Below, piece by piece: positions 26,350 to 35,898 of a stretch of 37,353 nt of DNA (position 1 is the stretch's first letter; each line of letters opens with the position of its first letter). The translations under genes and the position numbers were made by a program. The notes beneath the pieces are model-generated. The model saw only the letters and a program-made list of their open reading frames with translations. It ran no database searches and was not told the origin of the DNA. The stretch is from Pedobacter sp. HMWF019 (GTDB lineage Bacteria; Bacteroidota; Bacteroidia; Sphingobacteriales; Sphingobacteriaceae), in contig NZ_QAIL01000187.1 in NCBI RefSeq assembly GCF_003061025.1, forward strand, positions 1 through 37,353, written 5' to 3'.

Positions 26350-27279
26350 ATGACAGTACAAAAACTAACCGGCCTGATTGCCGCACCTTTTACCCCTATG
26401 GATAACCAGGGTAAAATCAACATCTCCATTATTCCAGACTACTATCAATTTCTTAAAAACAATAAAGTCACAGGTGCATTTATCTGCGGTTCGACCGGTG
26501 AAGGCGTTTCCATGACCAATGCTGAAAAAAAACAAATAGCAGAAGCCTGGGCAGATTGCACCCGCCAGGACCCGGATTTTAAAGTACTGATGTTTCTGGG
26601 CGGAACCAGTGTGGAAGATTGTAAAGACCTGGCCAGACACGCACGTGAAATTGGCTTATATGCTGTATCCTTCACTTCTCCTTTCTATTTTAAACCGGCT
26701 AATGCAGAAGTACTGGCCCAGATGTGTGCAGAAATTGCAGCGGAAGTACCTGATATGCTTTTTTATTATTATCATATCCCGGTTCTAACTGGTGTAGGTT
26801 TTGCGATGTATGATTTGCTGAAAGCAGTGGAAGGTAAGGTCCCTAATTTTGCAGGCGTCAAATATACCCATGAAGATTTTATGGACTTTCTTTCGTGTAT
26901 ACACTTTAAGAATGGTAAATTCGATATGCTATGGGGAAGAGACGAGAATATGCTGTCTGCACTAATCCTTGGAAATAAGGGAGCTGTAGGAAGTACTTTT
27001 AATTATGCTGCACCGCTGTACTACGATATGATCACGGCCTATGAATCCGGCGACTTTGAACAGGCAAGAGCATTACAGCAGCAATCCATCGATATGATCC
27101 GTTTACTGGGTAAATATGGAGGAATTGCAACCGGAAAAGCCTATATGAAACTGGTAAATATTGATTGTGGTGGATTTAGACTTCCGGTTAAAAATATGAA
27201 TGCAGAAGAATTCGAATCCTTCAAAAAAGACGTAGAATTGGTGGGATTCCATCAATTTAAATCGCTTGCTCCTCATTAG
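26350..27279 (+). CDS. nanA: N-acetylneuraminate lyase (DHDPS/NAL family)
   Basis: This is a 309-aa TIM-barrel aldolase that cleaves Neu5Ac into ManNAc and pyruvate in the cytoplasm. GSTGEG (47-52) is the pyruvate carboxylate loop. The Tyr cluster FYYYHIP (138-144) supplies the catalytic Tyr, and K171 in GVKYTHEDF is the Schiff-base Lys. WGRDEN (D198-E199) matches the Asp-Glu pair that binds the sialic acid chain in NAL enzymes, which separates it from dihydrodipicolinate synthase. GAVGSTFN follows as expected. Length matches the family. It sits between the importer and mutarotase genes, 17 bases before the latter. This supports the NAL assignment strongly. Confidence 0.9.
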   Translation: MTVQKLTGLIAAPFTPMDNQGKINISIIPDYYQFLKNNKVTGAFICGSTGEGVSMTNAEKKQIAEAWADCTRQDPDFKVLMFLGGTSVEDCKDLARHAREIGLYAVSFTSPFYFKPANAEVLAQMCAEIAAEVPDMLFYYYHIPVLTGVGFAMYDLLKAVEGKVPNFAGVKYTHEDFMDFLSCIHFKNGKFDMLWGRDENMLSALILGNKGAVGSTFNYAAPLYYDMITAYESGDFEQARALQQQSIDMIRLLGKYGGIATGKAYMKLVNIDCGGFRLPVKNMNAEEFESFKKDVELVGFHQFKSLAPH

Positions 27280-27296
27280 ACCTAAATAAGCGCACC

Positions 27297-28481
27297 ATGT
27301 TCAAATGTCCTTCTCTCTTATTCTTTACATTTATGCTGATTTCTTCAGATGCATTGCCACAGCAAGCATCAAATTATTCTATTCAATGGACTGTTGCGGC
27401 TAAGGTTACTCAGACTGACGGGCAACTATCCCCAGGTTTTGCCGGAGCCATTAATGCGGTATCCAATAATGCTCTGATCCTCGCAGGCGGGGCCAATTTT
27501 CCTGACAAATTACCATGGGAAGGCGGTAAGAAACACTATTCGGATGAAATTCATATTTTGCAGAAAGATAAAGGCGAGTTTATTTGGGATACCAGGGTAA
27601 AAGCTAAGCTTGAGAGGCCTGTTGCCTATTGCGGGAATACCTCAACAGAGCAAGGAATTGTATATGCGGGAGGCGAAAATGAGAATGGATTATCAAATAA
27701 ATCTTACCTATTAACCTTTGAACCGTTAAAGAATCAGGTCTTCATAAAATCTTTACCTGACTTGCCTGTTGCCTTAACCAATATTGCACTGACTCATATT
27801 GGCCCTATTGTGTATGCTGTAGGAGGAGATGGAAAGTTCAATTCTTCCAATAGCTTTCTAAGTTTGAACTTAAAAAGTAAAAATCCAGAATGGCTTGTCT
27901 TACCAGATTTACCCACTGCACTTGCAAACGCTGTAGTCGTAGCGCAAAATGGGACTGATGGCCTGAATATTTATGTTATAGGAGGGAGAACAAAAACTGC
28001 TTCAGGAATTAGTGAACTGCATGGCACAACATTGATCTATCATCCTGGGAAACGCAGCTGGACAAGGGGTGCTCCTATACAAGATGGATTAAAAGAAACA
28101 AATTTCTCTGCCGGAGCTGGACTGGCCTTGGGTAAACATTCTGTTTTGATCACTGGCGGAGATAATGGCCATATTTTCCATCAGATTGAAACTTACCTCG
28201 CAAAAATTGCCAGTACAGAAATACCTGAAGAAAAAGAGAAACTCATTGCCGAAAAAAATAAACTGAACATCAACCATAAGGGGTTTTACAGAGGAATACT
28301 GCTCTACAATACCCTAACTAATCGATGGACTAAATTAGGCGAATTATCCTTCCCTGCACAGGTAACAACAACAGCCACCCGATGGGGGAACGATATCATC
28401 CTGTCCAACGGCGAAGTGAAACCTGGTATACGCACACCCAATGTAATGCTTGGGCGGATTAACAACTTAAATGTATGGTAA
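27297..28481 (+). CDS. nanM: Kelch-repeat N-acetylneuraminate mutarotase (NanM-like)
   Basis: This 394-aa protein has a signal peptide (about 1-22) and repeated Kelch blades marked by GG pairs: LILAGGANFP, IVYAGGENENG, VYAVGGDGKF, NIYVIGGRTK and VLITGGDNG. It belongs to the cyclically permuted mutarotase family, which speeds interconversion of alpha- and beta-Neu5Ac in the periplasm. Sialidase releases the alpha anomer, so this helps uptake. Its stop overlaps the transporter start by one base (TAATG). Position in the operon makes the assignment firm. Confidence 0.88.
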   Translation: MFKCPSLLFFTFMLISSDALPQQASNYSIQWTVAAKVTQTDGQLSPGFAGAINAVSNNALILAGGANFPDKLPWEGGKKHYSDEIHILQKDKGEFIWDTRVKAKLERPVAYCGNTSTEQGIVYAGGENENGLSNKSYLLTFEPLKNQVFIKSLPDLPVALTNIALTHIGPIVYAVGGDGKFNSSNSFLSLNLKSKNPEWLVLPDLPTALANAVVVAQNGTDGLNIYVIGGRTKTASGISELHGTTLIYHPGKRSWTRGAPIQDGLKETNFSAGAGLALGKHSVLITGGDNGHIFHQIETYLAKIASTEIPEEKEKLIAEKNKLNINHKGFYRGILLYNTLTNRWTKLGELSFPAQVTTTATRWGNDIILSNGEVKPGIRTPNVMLGRINNLNVW

Positions 28482-29719
28482 TGAATACGAAAAGATATGC
28501 CTGGGTAGTTGTCGGTTTGCTTTGGGTGGTGGCTTTGCTGAATTACATGGACAGACAGATGTTGTCTACCATGAAGCCAGCCATGCAAATTGATATTGCA
28601 GAGTTACAATCTGCGACCAATTTTGGCTATTTAATGGCCATATTTCTCTGGATCTACGGTTTGATGAGTCCTGTTTCAGGAATTATTGCCGATAAATTTA
28701 ACCGAAAATGGCTCATTGTTGGAAGTCTGTTTGTCTGGTCTGGAGTAACTTATGCTATGGGCTATGCAACTACATTTAACCAGATTTATTGGCTCAGAGC
28801 AATTATGGGAGTAAGCGAGGCTCTGTATATTCCTGCCGGCTTATCGCTGATTGCCGATTTTCATTCGCCTAAAACGAGGTCTTTGGCCATAGGTATCCAT
28901 ATGACTGGTTTGTACATGGGACAGGCCTTAGGTGGATTTGGCGCCACTGTAGCCGCTGCTTTTTCCTGGCAGGTTACCTTTCATACTTTTGGATTTATCG
29001 GTATTTTCTATTCCTTAGTGCTGATCTTTTTTTTAAGGGAACATACGCCATCAGATCAATTACAGGAGTCAGATCAGATTCGTATTAAAGCTAAATCTTC
29101 CTTGTTTAAAGGGCTAGCCATTTTATTTACTAATGTGTCCTTCTGGATTATTCTTTTCTATTTCGCAGTTCCAAGCTTGCCAGGTTGGGCAGCCAAAAAC
29201 TGGCTTCCTACACTCTTTGCTCAAAATCTGAACATTGATATGGCTAAGGCCGGACCATTATCCACCATCACCATCGCTGCCTCTTCTTTTCTAGGCGTAC
29301 TGTTTGGAGGTATATTATCTGATAAATGGGTACAGAAAAATATCAAAGGAAGGATTTATACCAGCGCCATTGGATTGGGGCTAACTATTCCCTCTTTATT
29401 GCTCTTGGGTTTTGGACACTCTTTATGGAATGTAGTTGGCGCGGCCATATGCTTCGGTCTGGGGTTTGGAATGTTTGATGCCAATAATATGCCCATCTTA
29501 TGCCAGTTCGTTTCTGCCAGATACAGGGCAACAGCTTATGGTCTGATGAATATGGTTGGTGTCTTTTCAGGGGCCTACATTACAGACCTTTTAGGTAAGT
29601 CTTCAGATGCGGGTAGTCTGGGCAGAGATTTCGCTATGCTTGCGGGCATTGTACTGGTTGCATTGTGTATCCAGCTTTATTTCCTGCGTCCCAAACATAA
29701 TGATTTTGTAGAAATATGA
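28481..29719 (+). CDS. nanT: MFS transporter, likely sialic acid permease
   Basis: From ATG 28481 this gives 412 aa; an in-frame ATG at 28475 adds two residues. About 12 hydrophobic helices are visible, with LLNYMDRQMLS in helix 1 and the MFS loop motif GIIADKFNRKW between helices 2 and 3. It belongs to the ACS/hexuronate-like branch of the major facilitator superfamily. Inner-membrane import of Neu5Ac is inferred from its place between the mutarotase and esterase genes, as in Bacteroidota nan clusters. Both ends overlap neighbours (TAATG at the start, ATGA at the end), so translation is coupled. Confidence 0.87.
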   Translation: MNTKRYAWVVVGLLWVVALLNYMDRQMLSTMKPAMQIDIAELQSATNFGYLMAIFLWIYGLMSPVSGIIADKFNRKWLIVGSLFVWSGVTYAMGYATTFNQIYWLRAIMGVSEALYIPAGLSLIADFHSPKTRSLAIGIHMTGLYMGQALGGFGATVAAAFSWQVTFHTFGFIGIFYSLVLIFFLREHTPSDQLQESDQIRIKAKSSLFKGLAILFTNVSFWIILFYFAVPSLPGWAAKNWLPTLFAQNLNIDMAKAGPLSTITIAASSFLGVLFGGILSDKWVQKNIKGRIYTSAIGLGLTIPSLLLLGFGHSLWNVVGAAICFGLGFGMFDANNMPILCQFVSARYRATAYGLMNMVGVFSGAYITDLLGKSSDAGSLGRDFAMLAGIVLVALCIQLYFLRPKHNDFVEI

Positions 29720-31803
29720 GCCGGTATATAAAACAAATTGCCGGACTGGCATTGCTGCTATCCCTTATGCTTACTTTAAAAGCCCAGGAAAGTAAGCCCA
29801 TCAGGATTGCTTGTATTGGCAATTCTGTAACCTATGGTTATGGTCTGAAAGACAGAGAAACCGAGTGCTATCCGGCCAGACTTCAGCAGTCTCTGGGTAA
29901 AAGTTATGAAGTGAAAAACTTTGGTCGCAGTGGGGCTACTTTACTGAAACATGGACATAATCCCTATTCTAAAACAAAGGAATTTACAGATGCACTGAAT
30001 TATAAACCGGATATAGCCATCGTACATCTTGGATTAAATGACACAGATCCAAGAAACTGGCCGGATTATAAAATGGATTTTGAAGCAGATTATACCTGGC
30101 TGCTGGATACCTTAAGAAAGGTAAACCCAAAGGTCAAGCTCTACGTTTGCCGGCTAACACCGATTTTCAGCGGACATCCCCGATTTAAATCAGGTACACG
30201 GGATTGGTACTGGCAAATTCAAGCTTGTATTTCAGCAGTAGCTAAAGGAAATCAGATTGGATTAATCGATTTGAATACCCCACTCCACAATAGACCGGAC
30301 TTGTTTGCAGATCAGCTCCATCCTGATTCGGAAGGGGCATCAATCATTGCACAAACGATTTTTCAACGTTTAACCGGCAATTTTGGAGGTTTGCAACTGG
30401 CTTCAATTTTCAACAATCACATGGTGATACAACGATCCAGACCGATTCTTATTTATGGTCGTGCTAATGCTGGTGAACAGGTTGATGTGACCTTTGGGGA
30501 TCAGAAAAAGAGTGTCTCGGCTGATCAGGATGGGAGGTGGAAAGTCGAGTTTCCTGCCTTAGCGGCAGGGGGGCCATATGTGATGAAAGTACAGGGACAA
30601 AAAAAGAAAATGGTTTTGCAAGATATCCTTATTGGTGACGTTTGGTTGTGCTCTGGACAGTCCAATATGGCCTTTCCATTAAAAAGTGCAGCTACAGGTG
30701 GCCCTGAATTGAAAAGCCTGACTTTAAACCCCCTGTTGCGTCTGTTTAAATTGGAAGGCTGGAGGGAGACAGACAATTCGGCATGGGATTCCGTGTCTTT
30801 GGTTAAAGCCAATCAATTGAAGTTTTTTTTCGGTAATTGGAGTACATGTACAGCAAAAATAGCCGCAGATTTTACCGCTGTTGGCTATTATTTTGGAAAA
30901 CAGATTGTACAGGAAGAAGGTGTGCCGATCGGTTTAATTGAGCTTGCCGTTGGCGGATCACCAACTGAATCCTGGATAGACAGAAAAACCATGGAACATG
31001 ATGATCTGCTGGTCGACGAACTGTCCAACTGGCGCAAGTCCGATTTTATCCAGCCCTGGGTGAGGGAACGTGCAGATACGAATCTTAAAGCAGCATTAAA
31101 CCCTAAGCAAAGACATCCTTATGAACCTTGCTACAATTATGAAGCTGGCCTGGATTCCTTAACCAAATTTCAAATTGAAGGGGTGATCTGGTACCAGGGA
31201 GAAAGCAATACGCATAATGTAGAACTTCACGATCGTCTTTTTCAAACCCTGGTAAAGAGCTGGAGGCAGCAATGGGGATATGAATTTCCTTTTTACTATG
31301 TACAGCTGAGCAGTATAGACCGGCCATCCTGGCCAGTTTTCAGAGCGGCACAGCGCAAGCTACAATTTAAGATTCCCAATACAGCTATGGCGGTGACCAG
31401 CGATCTGGGAGACTCCTTAAATGTGCACCCTACCAGGAAAAAGGAAGTTGGGGAACGTTTAGCTAAACTGGCATTAAAATATACTTACCAAAAGAACATA
31501 GAGGCCAATGGCCCGGAAGTCCGGGAGGCGGTATGGCGAGGGAATGAAATTGTGGTCTACTTTGATCATGCGGTGCAGCTTAAGACCAGTGACCAAAAAA
31601 TAGTAACTGGTTTTGAGTTGTTTACAGACCAGGGTTTACGGATACCCATCAAAGCCGAGATCCGTGGAACTGCCATTTATATTGTTCCTCCTCCGGGGTT
31701 GAAGCCAAAGTTATTGCTTTATGCATGGAAGCCTTTTACACGGGCAAATCTGGTGAACGAGGCAGAACTGCCGGCTTCTACATTTTCAATATCTATAAAT
31801 TAA
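29716..31803 (+). CDS. nanS: Two-domain sialate O-acetylesterase (SGNH plus SASA)
   Basis: This 695-aa secreted protein has a signal peptide ending LKAQ (about 24) and two esterase domains. The N-terminal SGNH domain (about 29-220) has CIGNSVTYG (Ser37), HLGLNDTDP (G106, N108, D109) and DQLHPD (D199, H202). The C-terminal SASA domain (about 225-690) has LCSGQSNM (Ser316), GGSPTESW and WYQGESN. It removes O-acetyl groups that block sialidase and lyase. A similar two-domain NanS is known in Tannerella forsythia. It overlaps the transporter gene by four bases and is 7 bases before the epimerase gene. Both domains keep their catalytic Ser, so both may be active. Confidence 0.9.
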   Translation: MSRYIKQIAGLALLLSLMLTLKAQESKPIRIACIGNSVTYGYGLKDRETECYPARLQQSLGKSYEVKNFGRSGATLLKHGHNPYSKTKEFTDALNYKPDIAIVHLGLNDTDPRNWPDYKMDFEADYTWLLDTLRKVNPKVKLYVCRLTPIFSGHPRFKSGTRDWYWQIQACISAVAKGNQIGLIDLNTPLHNRPDLFADQLHPDSEGASIIAQTIFQRLTGNFGGLQLASIFNNHMVIQRSRPILIYGRANAGEQVDVTFGDQKKSVSADQDGRWKVEFPALAAGGPYVMKVQGQKKKMVLQDILIGDVWLCSGQSNMAFPLKSAATGGPELKSLTLNPLLRLFKLEGWRETDNSAWDSVSLVKANQLKFFFGNWSTCTAKIAADFTAVGYYFGKQIVQEEGVPIGLIELAVGGSPTESWIDRKTMEHDDLLVDELSNWRKSDFIQPWVRERADTNLKAALNPKQRHPYEPCYNYEAGLDSLTKFQIEGVIWYQGESNTHNVELHDRLFQTLVKSWRQQWGYEFPFYYVQLSSIDRPSWPVFRAAQRKLQFKIPNTAMAVTSDLGDSLNVHPTRKKEVGERLAKLALKYTYQKNIEANGPEVREAVWRGNEIVVYFDHAVQLKTSDQKIVTGFELFTDQGLRIPIKAEIRGTAIYIVPPPGLKPKLLLYAWKPFTRANLVNEAELPASTFSISIN

Positions 31804-31810
31804 AAATCTA

Positions 31811-32992
31811 ATGAGTTATTCTAACACAGAACTTAAAGCACTTCAGAAATTCTATAAGAATCAATTGTTAAACGATACTGTTCCATTTTGGTTTCCGCGG
31901 TCAATAGACCAAACGTACGGTGGATATTTATTGATGCGGGACCAGGACGGAACACTGATTGATGATGATAAGGCCGTTTGGATTCAGGGTCGTGCAGCAT
32001 GGCTGTTGTCTACTTTATACAATACTGTTGAACAAAAAAAAGAATGGTTGGATGGTGCCAAATCAGGTATCGATTTCTTAAACCAATATTGTTTCGATTC
32101 TGATGGACAGATGTTCTTCCATGTGACAAGAGACGGCCGGCCGATACGCAAACGCAGGTATTACTTTTCTGAAACCTTTGCTGTGATTGCCAATGCAGCC
32201 TATGCAAAAGCAAGCGGAGATGAACAGGCTGCCGAAAAAGCCAGATATTTGTTTGGAAAATGCATCGAGTATTCTACCATACCTGGTATCCTGCCTGCTA
32301 AGTTTACTGCTGTAAGGCCAGCAAAAGGTATTGGTACTCCAATGATTATGATCAATACTGCGCAGCAACTCCGGGAAACGATAGGAGACCCCAGATGTGA
32401 TGAATGGATAGACCGTTGGATTAACGAAATCGAAAGAGATTTTGTGAAAGACGACATCCGGTGTGTTATGGAACAGGTTGCACCAGACGGAAGTATTATA
32501 GACCATATTGATGGCAGGACACTTAATCCTGGACATGCCATAGAAGGTGCCTGGTTTATCCTTCATGAAGCTAAGCACAGAGGCAATGATCCACGTTTAA
32601 TCGCATTAGGCTGTAAGATGCTGGATTATATGTGGGAACGTGGATGGGATAAAGAACATGGTGGAATTTTGTACTTCAAAGATGTGTACAATAAACCAGT
32701 TCAGGAATACTGGCAGGATATGAAATTTTGGTGGCCGCACAATGAGGTGATCATCGCAACCCTATTGGCTTATACCATGACAGGAGATCCAAAATACGGA
32801 GAATGGCATAAGCTGGTTCACAACTATGCCTACCAGCATTTCCATGACAAGCAACACGGAGAATGGTTTGGTTATCTCCACAAAGACGGTAGCATAGCAC
32901 AAACTGCGAAAGGTAATTTATTTAAAGGACCCTTTCATTTACCGAGGCAAGAATGGTATTGTTTACAACTTTTAGCAAATTTAACATCATGA
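31811..32992 (+). CDS. nanE: AGE/RnBP-family N-acylglucosamine 2-epimerase
   Basis: This 393-aa cytoplasmic alpha/alpha-barrel enzyme interconverts ManNAc and GlcNAc. Family features include VWIQGRAAW (R61), NPGHAIEGAWFILHEA (H242), WWPHNEVI (H310) and GPFHLPRQEW (H376). H242 and H376 correspond to the two catalytic histidines of AGE enzymes. Bacteroidota use this route in place of the NanK/NanE-6-phosphate route of E. coli, so no ManNAc kinase is needed here. GlcNAc kinase and nagA/nagB would have to lie elsewhere. The stop overlaps the sialidase start (ATGA). Confidence 0.92.
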   Translation: MSYSNTELKALQKFYKNQLLNDTVPFWFPRSIDQTYGGYLLMRDQDGTLIDDDKAVWIQGRAAWLLSTLYNTVEQKKEWLDGAKSGIDFLNQYCFDSDGQMFFHVTRDGRPIRKRRYYFSETFAVIANAAYAKASGDEQAAEKARYLFGKCIEYSTIPGILPAKFTAVRPAKGIGTPMIMINTAQQLRETIGDPRCDEWIDRWINEIERDFVKDDIRCVMEQVAPDGSIIDHIDGRTLNPGHAIEGAWFILHEAKHRGNDPRLIALGCKMLDYMWERGWDKEHGGILYFKDVYNKPVQEYWQDMKFWWPHNEVIIATLLAYTMTGDPKYGEWHKLVHNYAYQHFHDKQHGEWFGYLHKDGSIAQTAKGNLFKGPFHLPRQEWYCLQLLANLTS

Positions 32993-34167
32993 GATATTTT
33001 TCTTTTCTATACAGAGCATTATTTGTTCTTTTATTGGCCAGCCCGGTTTTTGCCGATGCCCAGGAAGTTTCAGTCTTCAGATCCGGTACAGAGGGCTTCA
33101 AAAGTTTCAGGATCCCTGCGATCCTTAAAATGGCTAATGGAGATTTAATGGCCTTTGCTGAAGGACGTGTAAACGGGGCAGGTGATTTCGGAAATGTCAA
33201 GATTGTGATGAGGAAAAGTACAGATCATGGGAAAACCTGGAACCTCATAACTATAGTTGTTTCTAACGACACTTTACAAGCAGGAAATCCGTCACCCGTG
33301 TTGGATTTAACCGATCCTGCTTATCCAAAAGGGCGTATATTCTTGTTTTATAACACAGGGAACGCACCTGAAAATGAAGTAAGGAAAGGAGTGGGCCTGC
33401 GCGAGGTTTGGTACAAAACATCTGCTGATGGAGGTGAAAGCTGGTCTGCCCCCGTAAATATTACCCTTCAGGTTCATAAACCAAAACAGCCTCAAGTCAA
33501 TAAAGTATACAACTCCGATCAGGACTGGAGGAGCTATGCCAACGGTCCAGGACATGCCATTCAGCTAAACTCAGGGCAGTACAAAGGACGGATCTATGTT
33601 GCTGCGAACCATTCGGCGGGGAAACCATTGCCACATTATGCAGATGGCAGAATACATGGGTTTTATACGGATGATCATGGTCAAAGCTTTAAATTGAGCG
33701 AAGACATTGCTACACCAGGAGGCAACGAATCCATGGCAGTAGAGTTATCTGGAAATCAGCTGATGATCAACGCCAGAAATCAGCTGGGCAATATCAGGCA
33801 GCGGATTGTAAGTATCAGCAAAGATGGAGGACAAAGCTGGCTCAATACGTATTTTGATGAGCAATTACCGGATCCTGTTTGCCAGGGAAGCATTCTGAAC
33901 ATTGGCAAACAAAAAGGAAAAGCGGTTCTTGCCTTTTGTAATGCAGCAGATACCAGAGAAAGGGATAACTTAACTTTGAGGATCAGCTTTGATGAAGGGA
34001 AAACCTGGAAAATTTCTAAAGTTGTGGCTAAAAGCCCGGAAGGTTACAAAGGAGATTACGCTGCATATTCTGATTTGGTGAAACTTTCAGAGGATCGTGT
34101 TGGGGTTTTCTTTGAAAAGGATAACTACAATGAGATCGTTTTTAAAGCTATTAACTGGAAAGAATAA
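32989..34167 (+). CDS. nanH: Exo-alpha-sialidase (GH33)
   Basis: ATG 32989 overlaps the epimerase stop by four bases and gives 392 aa with a signal peptide (about 1-24, ending FADAQ). The six-bladed propeller shows FRIP (R41 of the Arg triad) and five Asp-box-like repeats: STDHGKTW, SADGGESW, TDDHGQSF, SKDGGQSW and SFDEGKTW. D66 is a likely acid/base, E247 in GGNESM and Y360 in YAAYSDL the nucleophile pair, with R263 in INARNQ as a second Arg and E376 also placed as in GH33. It releases terminal sialic acid from glycoconjugates. No extra carbohydrate-binding module is present. It closes the operon. Confidence 0.92.
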   Translation: MRYFSFLYRALFVLLLASPVFADAQEVSVFRSGTEGFKSFRIPAILKMANGDLMAFAEGRVNGAGDFGNVKIVMRKSTDHGKTWNLITIVVSNDTLQAGNPSPVLDLTDPAYPKGRIFLFYNTGNAPENEVRKGVGLREVWYKTSADGGESWSAPVNITLQVHKPKQPQVNKVYNSDQDWRSYANGPGHAIQLNSGQYKGRIYVAANHSAGKPLPHYADGRIHGFYTDDHGQSFKLSEDIATPGGNESMAVELSGNQLMINARNQLGNIRQRIVSISKDGGQSWLNTYFDEQLPDPVCQGSILNIGKQKGKAVLAFCNAADTRERDNLTLRISFDEGKTWKISKVVAKSPEGYKGDYAAYSDLVKLSEDRVGVFFEKDNYNEIVFKAINWKE

Positions 34168-34244
34168 AAGGAAATAAGGTCAATTTATCCTTCCTGCATA
34201 GTTTTAATTTATTTGTTATATTGCTATAGAAATAGATTAGAACT

Positions 34245-34826
34245 ATGCATAAAGGACGTTTGGAAGCATTCAGTGATGGGGTAATTGCCATCATCATCAC
34301 CATTATGGTACTGGAGATAAAAGTACCCCACGAGAAAAATAACATTAAGGATCTGATTCCAATGCTGCCGGTATTTATCAGTTATGTGCTGAGTTTTATC
34401 TATGTGGGCATTTACTGGAATAACCATCACCACACCTTTCAGAGCGTTAAATCTGTAAATGGAGCCACACTATGGGCAAATTTACATTTACTGTTCTGGT
34501 TGTCCTTAATACCTTTTGTTACCGGATGGATGGGCGAGAACCATTTTAGTCAATGGCCTGCAGCCTTATATGGTTTTGTTTTACTGATGTGTGGAGTTGC
34601 TTATTCCATTTTGATTAATGTGCTGATTAGAAATGGCAATGAAAATGTTCAGTTAAAAAGAGCCATCGGAACAGACAACAAAGGGAAAATTTCGGTTACA
34701 CTGTATTTGATTGCTATCGTTGCAGCCATGTTTAACTCCTGGATCAGTTTTGGCATTTACATTTTGGTGGCCATGATCTGGTTTGTCCCGGATAAAAGGA
34801 TAGAAAAAACATTTGCCTCAGAATGA
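34245..34826 (+). CDS. TMEM175/DUF1211-family potassium channel-like protein
   Basis: This is a 193-aa integral membrane protein with the signature RLEAFSDGVIAIIITIMVLE (FSDG at 9-12 in helix 1), followed by about five more hydrophobic stretches. Bacterial TMEM175 proteins are potassium channels of about 200 residues that lack the usual selectivity filter. The length fits. It begins 77 bases after the sialidase stop and is probably a separate transcript. There is no functional link to sialic acid. Confidence 0.88.
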   Translation: MHKGRLEAFSDGVIAIIITIMVLEIKVPHEKNNIKDLIPMLPVFISYVLSFIYVGIYWNNHHHTFQSVKSVNGATLWANLHLLFWLSLIPFVTGWMGENHFSQWPAALYGFVLLMCGVAYSILINVLIRNGNENVQLKRAIGTDNKGKISVTLYLIAIVAAMFNSWISFGIYILVAMIWFVPDKRIEKTFASE

Positions 34827-34973
34827 TCCTTTTAGATTAATTTCCACTCAATTTGCCGTATTTCAAGGATTCTGGCTTATCTTTATAACCGAGTTCCAAT
34901 TGTTTGTTGTATTGGTATTGAAATAAAGATTAAACGAGCAGAATCTGAGTTAAATACTGTAAAAACCGTTGAA

Positions 34974-35654
34974 ATGAAAGAAATACTTAAAATTGGATTG
35001 GATTCTGTCGCGCCAGTCCCTATGCATACAGATTATAATTCTGATGTATTTGAGGGCTTTGAGGTTGATCTGATGAGAGAAATTGCCGGGCAGCTGAATC
35101 TGGAGATCCACTATGAGATTTCGCTTTGGAAAAATATCCTTGAAAAGCTCTATAAAGGAGAGCTGGACATGATCTGTTCTGCTGTGACTATGACCCCTTC
35201 CAGGCAAAGGATTTTAGAATTTAGTGTACCTTATCTGCAATTTAGACTTTGTGCAGTGGTTAATGAAGGTACGTCTTTAAATAATTTAAACAGCTTTGAT
35301 CATAAGATTCTTGGGGTACGTATTGCTACAGAGGCGGAGAAATACATCATGGAGAAATTTCCAAATCATCAGGTTGTACATGCCACTAAAAATGAAGAAC
35401 TCTATCAGCTGCTCGTTAAAAAGAAAATTGATATTGTTATAGACGATTCGCCTATTGCAGGGAGTTTTTTACAAAAATATAAAAAACTGCAAATGGGAAT
35501 GTTTCTGCCCGATACACATTCCCATTATGGTATTGCCATGAAAAAAGGAGATACCGAACTCAGACACCGAATTAATGAAGTGCTCAGGCATCTTAAAGAG
35601 AATGGTGTTTACCACCAGATCTATAAAAAGTGGTTTACCTATATAGAACTTTAA
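34974..35654 (+). CDS. Signal-less SBP_bac_3 family (periplasmic-binding-fold) protein
   Basis: This 226-aa protein has the SBP_bac_3 fold seen in amino-acid-binding proteins: FEGFEVDLMREIAGQLN, the Arg-containing TMTPSRQRILEFSVPY, and C-terminal GIAMKKGDTELRHRINEVL. R82 or so in the TPSRQR segment would hold an amino-acid carboxylate. There is no signal peptide or lipobox; the frame opens MKEILKIGLDSVAPVP directly with the first strand. No ABC transporter gene is adjacent. It may be a cytoplasmic sensor or an enzyme of the cyclohexadienyl-dehydratase type. The 3' end overlaps the end of the convergent gene by four bases. Confidence 0.75.
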   Translation: MKEILKIGLDSVAPVPMHTDYNSDVFEGFEVDLMREIAGQLNLEIHYEISLWKNILEKLYKGELDMICSAVTMTPSRQRILEFSVPYLQFRLCAVVNEGTSLNNLNSFDHKILGVRIATEAEKYIMEKFPNHQVVHATKNEELYQLLVKKKIDIVIDDSPIAGSFLQKYKKLQMGMFLPDTHSHYGIAMKKGDTELRHRINEVLRHLKENGVYHQIYKKWFTYIEL

Positions 35655-35875
35655 TCTGCCTTTTCTGTGGCGTTCTGGGCTTCAATAATTTCTTTTAACT
35701 GTATGAGCCTGTCCATAAAACTTGAATAAGCCTTAATATGGCCATGTGCTTTCACGGTTATGATATGGCTGGTTACAAACTTTTTTACATCTGTAATTTT
35801 AGTGGCCTGGTTCAGATACACATTTTCGGGCAGATCAATACTTTCAAAATAAGCTTCTAATTCTTCAATAGACAT
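35651..35875 (-). CDS. Small DUF6965-like protein
   Basis: This is a 74-aa soluble protein starting MSIEELEAYFESIDLPENV, with the phrase TKITDVKKFVTSHI and a helical C-terminus. It resembles short DUF6965-type proteins of Bacteroidota, whose function is unknown. It lies 23 bases after the stop of the IlvN-like gene on the same strand and may share its transcript. The gene overlaps the convergent neighbour by four bases at the stop. The family name is from memory of similar sequences. Confidence 0.65.
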   Translation of the reverse strand: MSIEELEAYFESIDLPENVYLNQATKITDVKKFVTSHIITVKAHGHIKAYSSFMDRLIQLKEIIEAQNATEKAD

Positions 35876-35898
35876 AGGGCAAAGATAAGATTAGTATC

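Noticed and set aside
32078..32578. A 166-aa open frame on the minus strand
   Set aside because: It lies wholly inside the epimerase gene, whose family motifs and catalytic histidines are clear. It has no recognisable domain and is a shadow frame.
32953..32988. Upstream sialidase start
   Set aside because: ATG 32989 gives a direct signal peptide and a coupled ATGA overlap with the epimerase stop.
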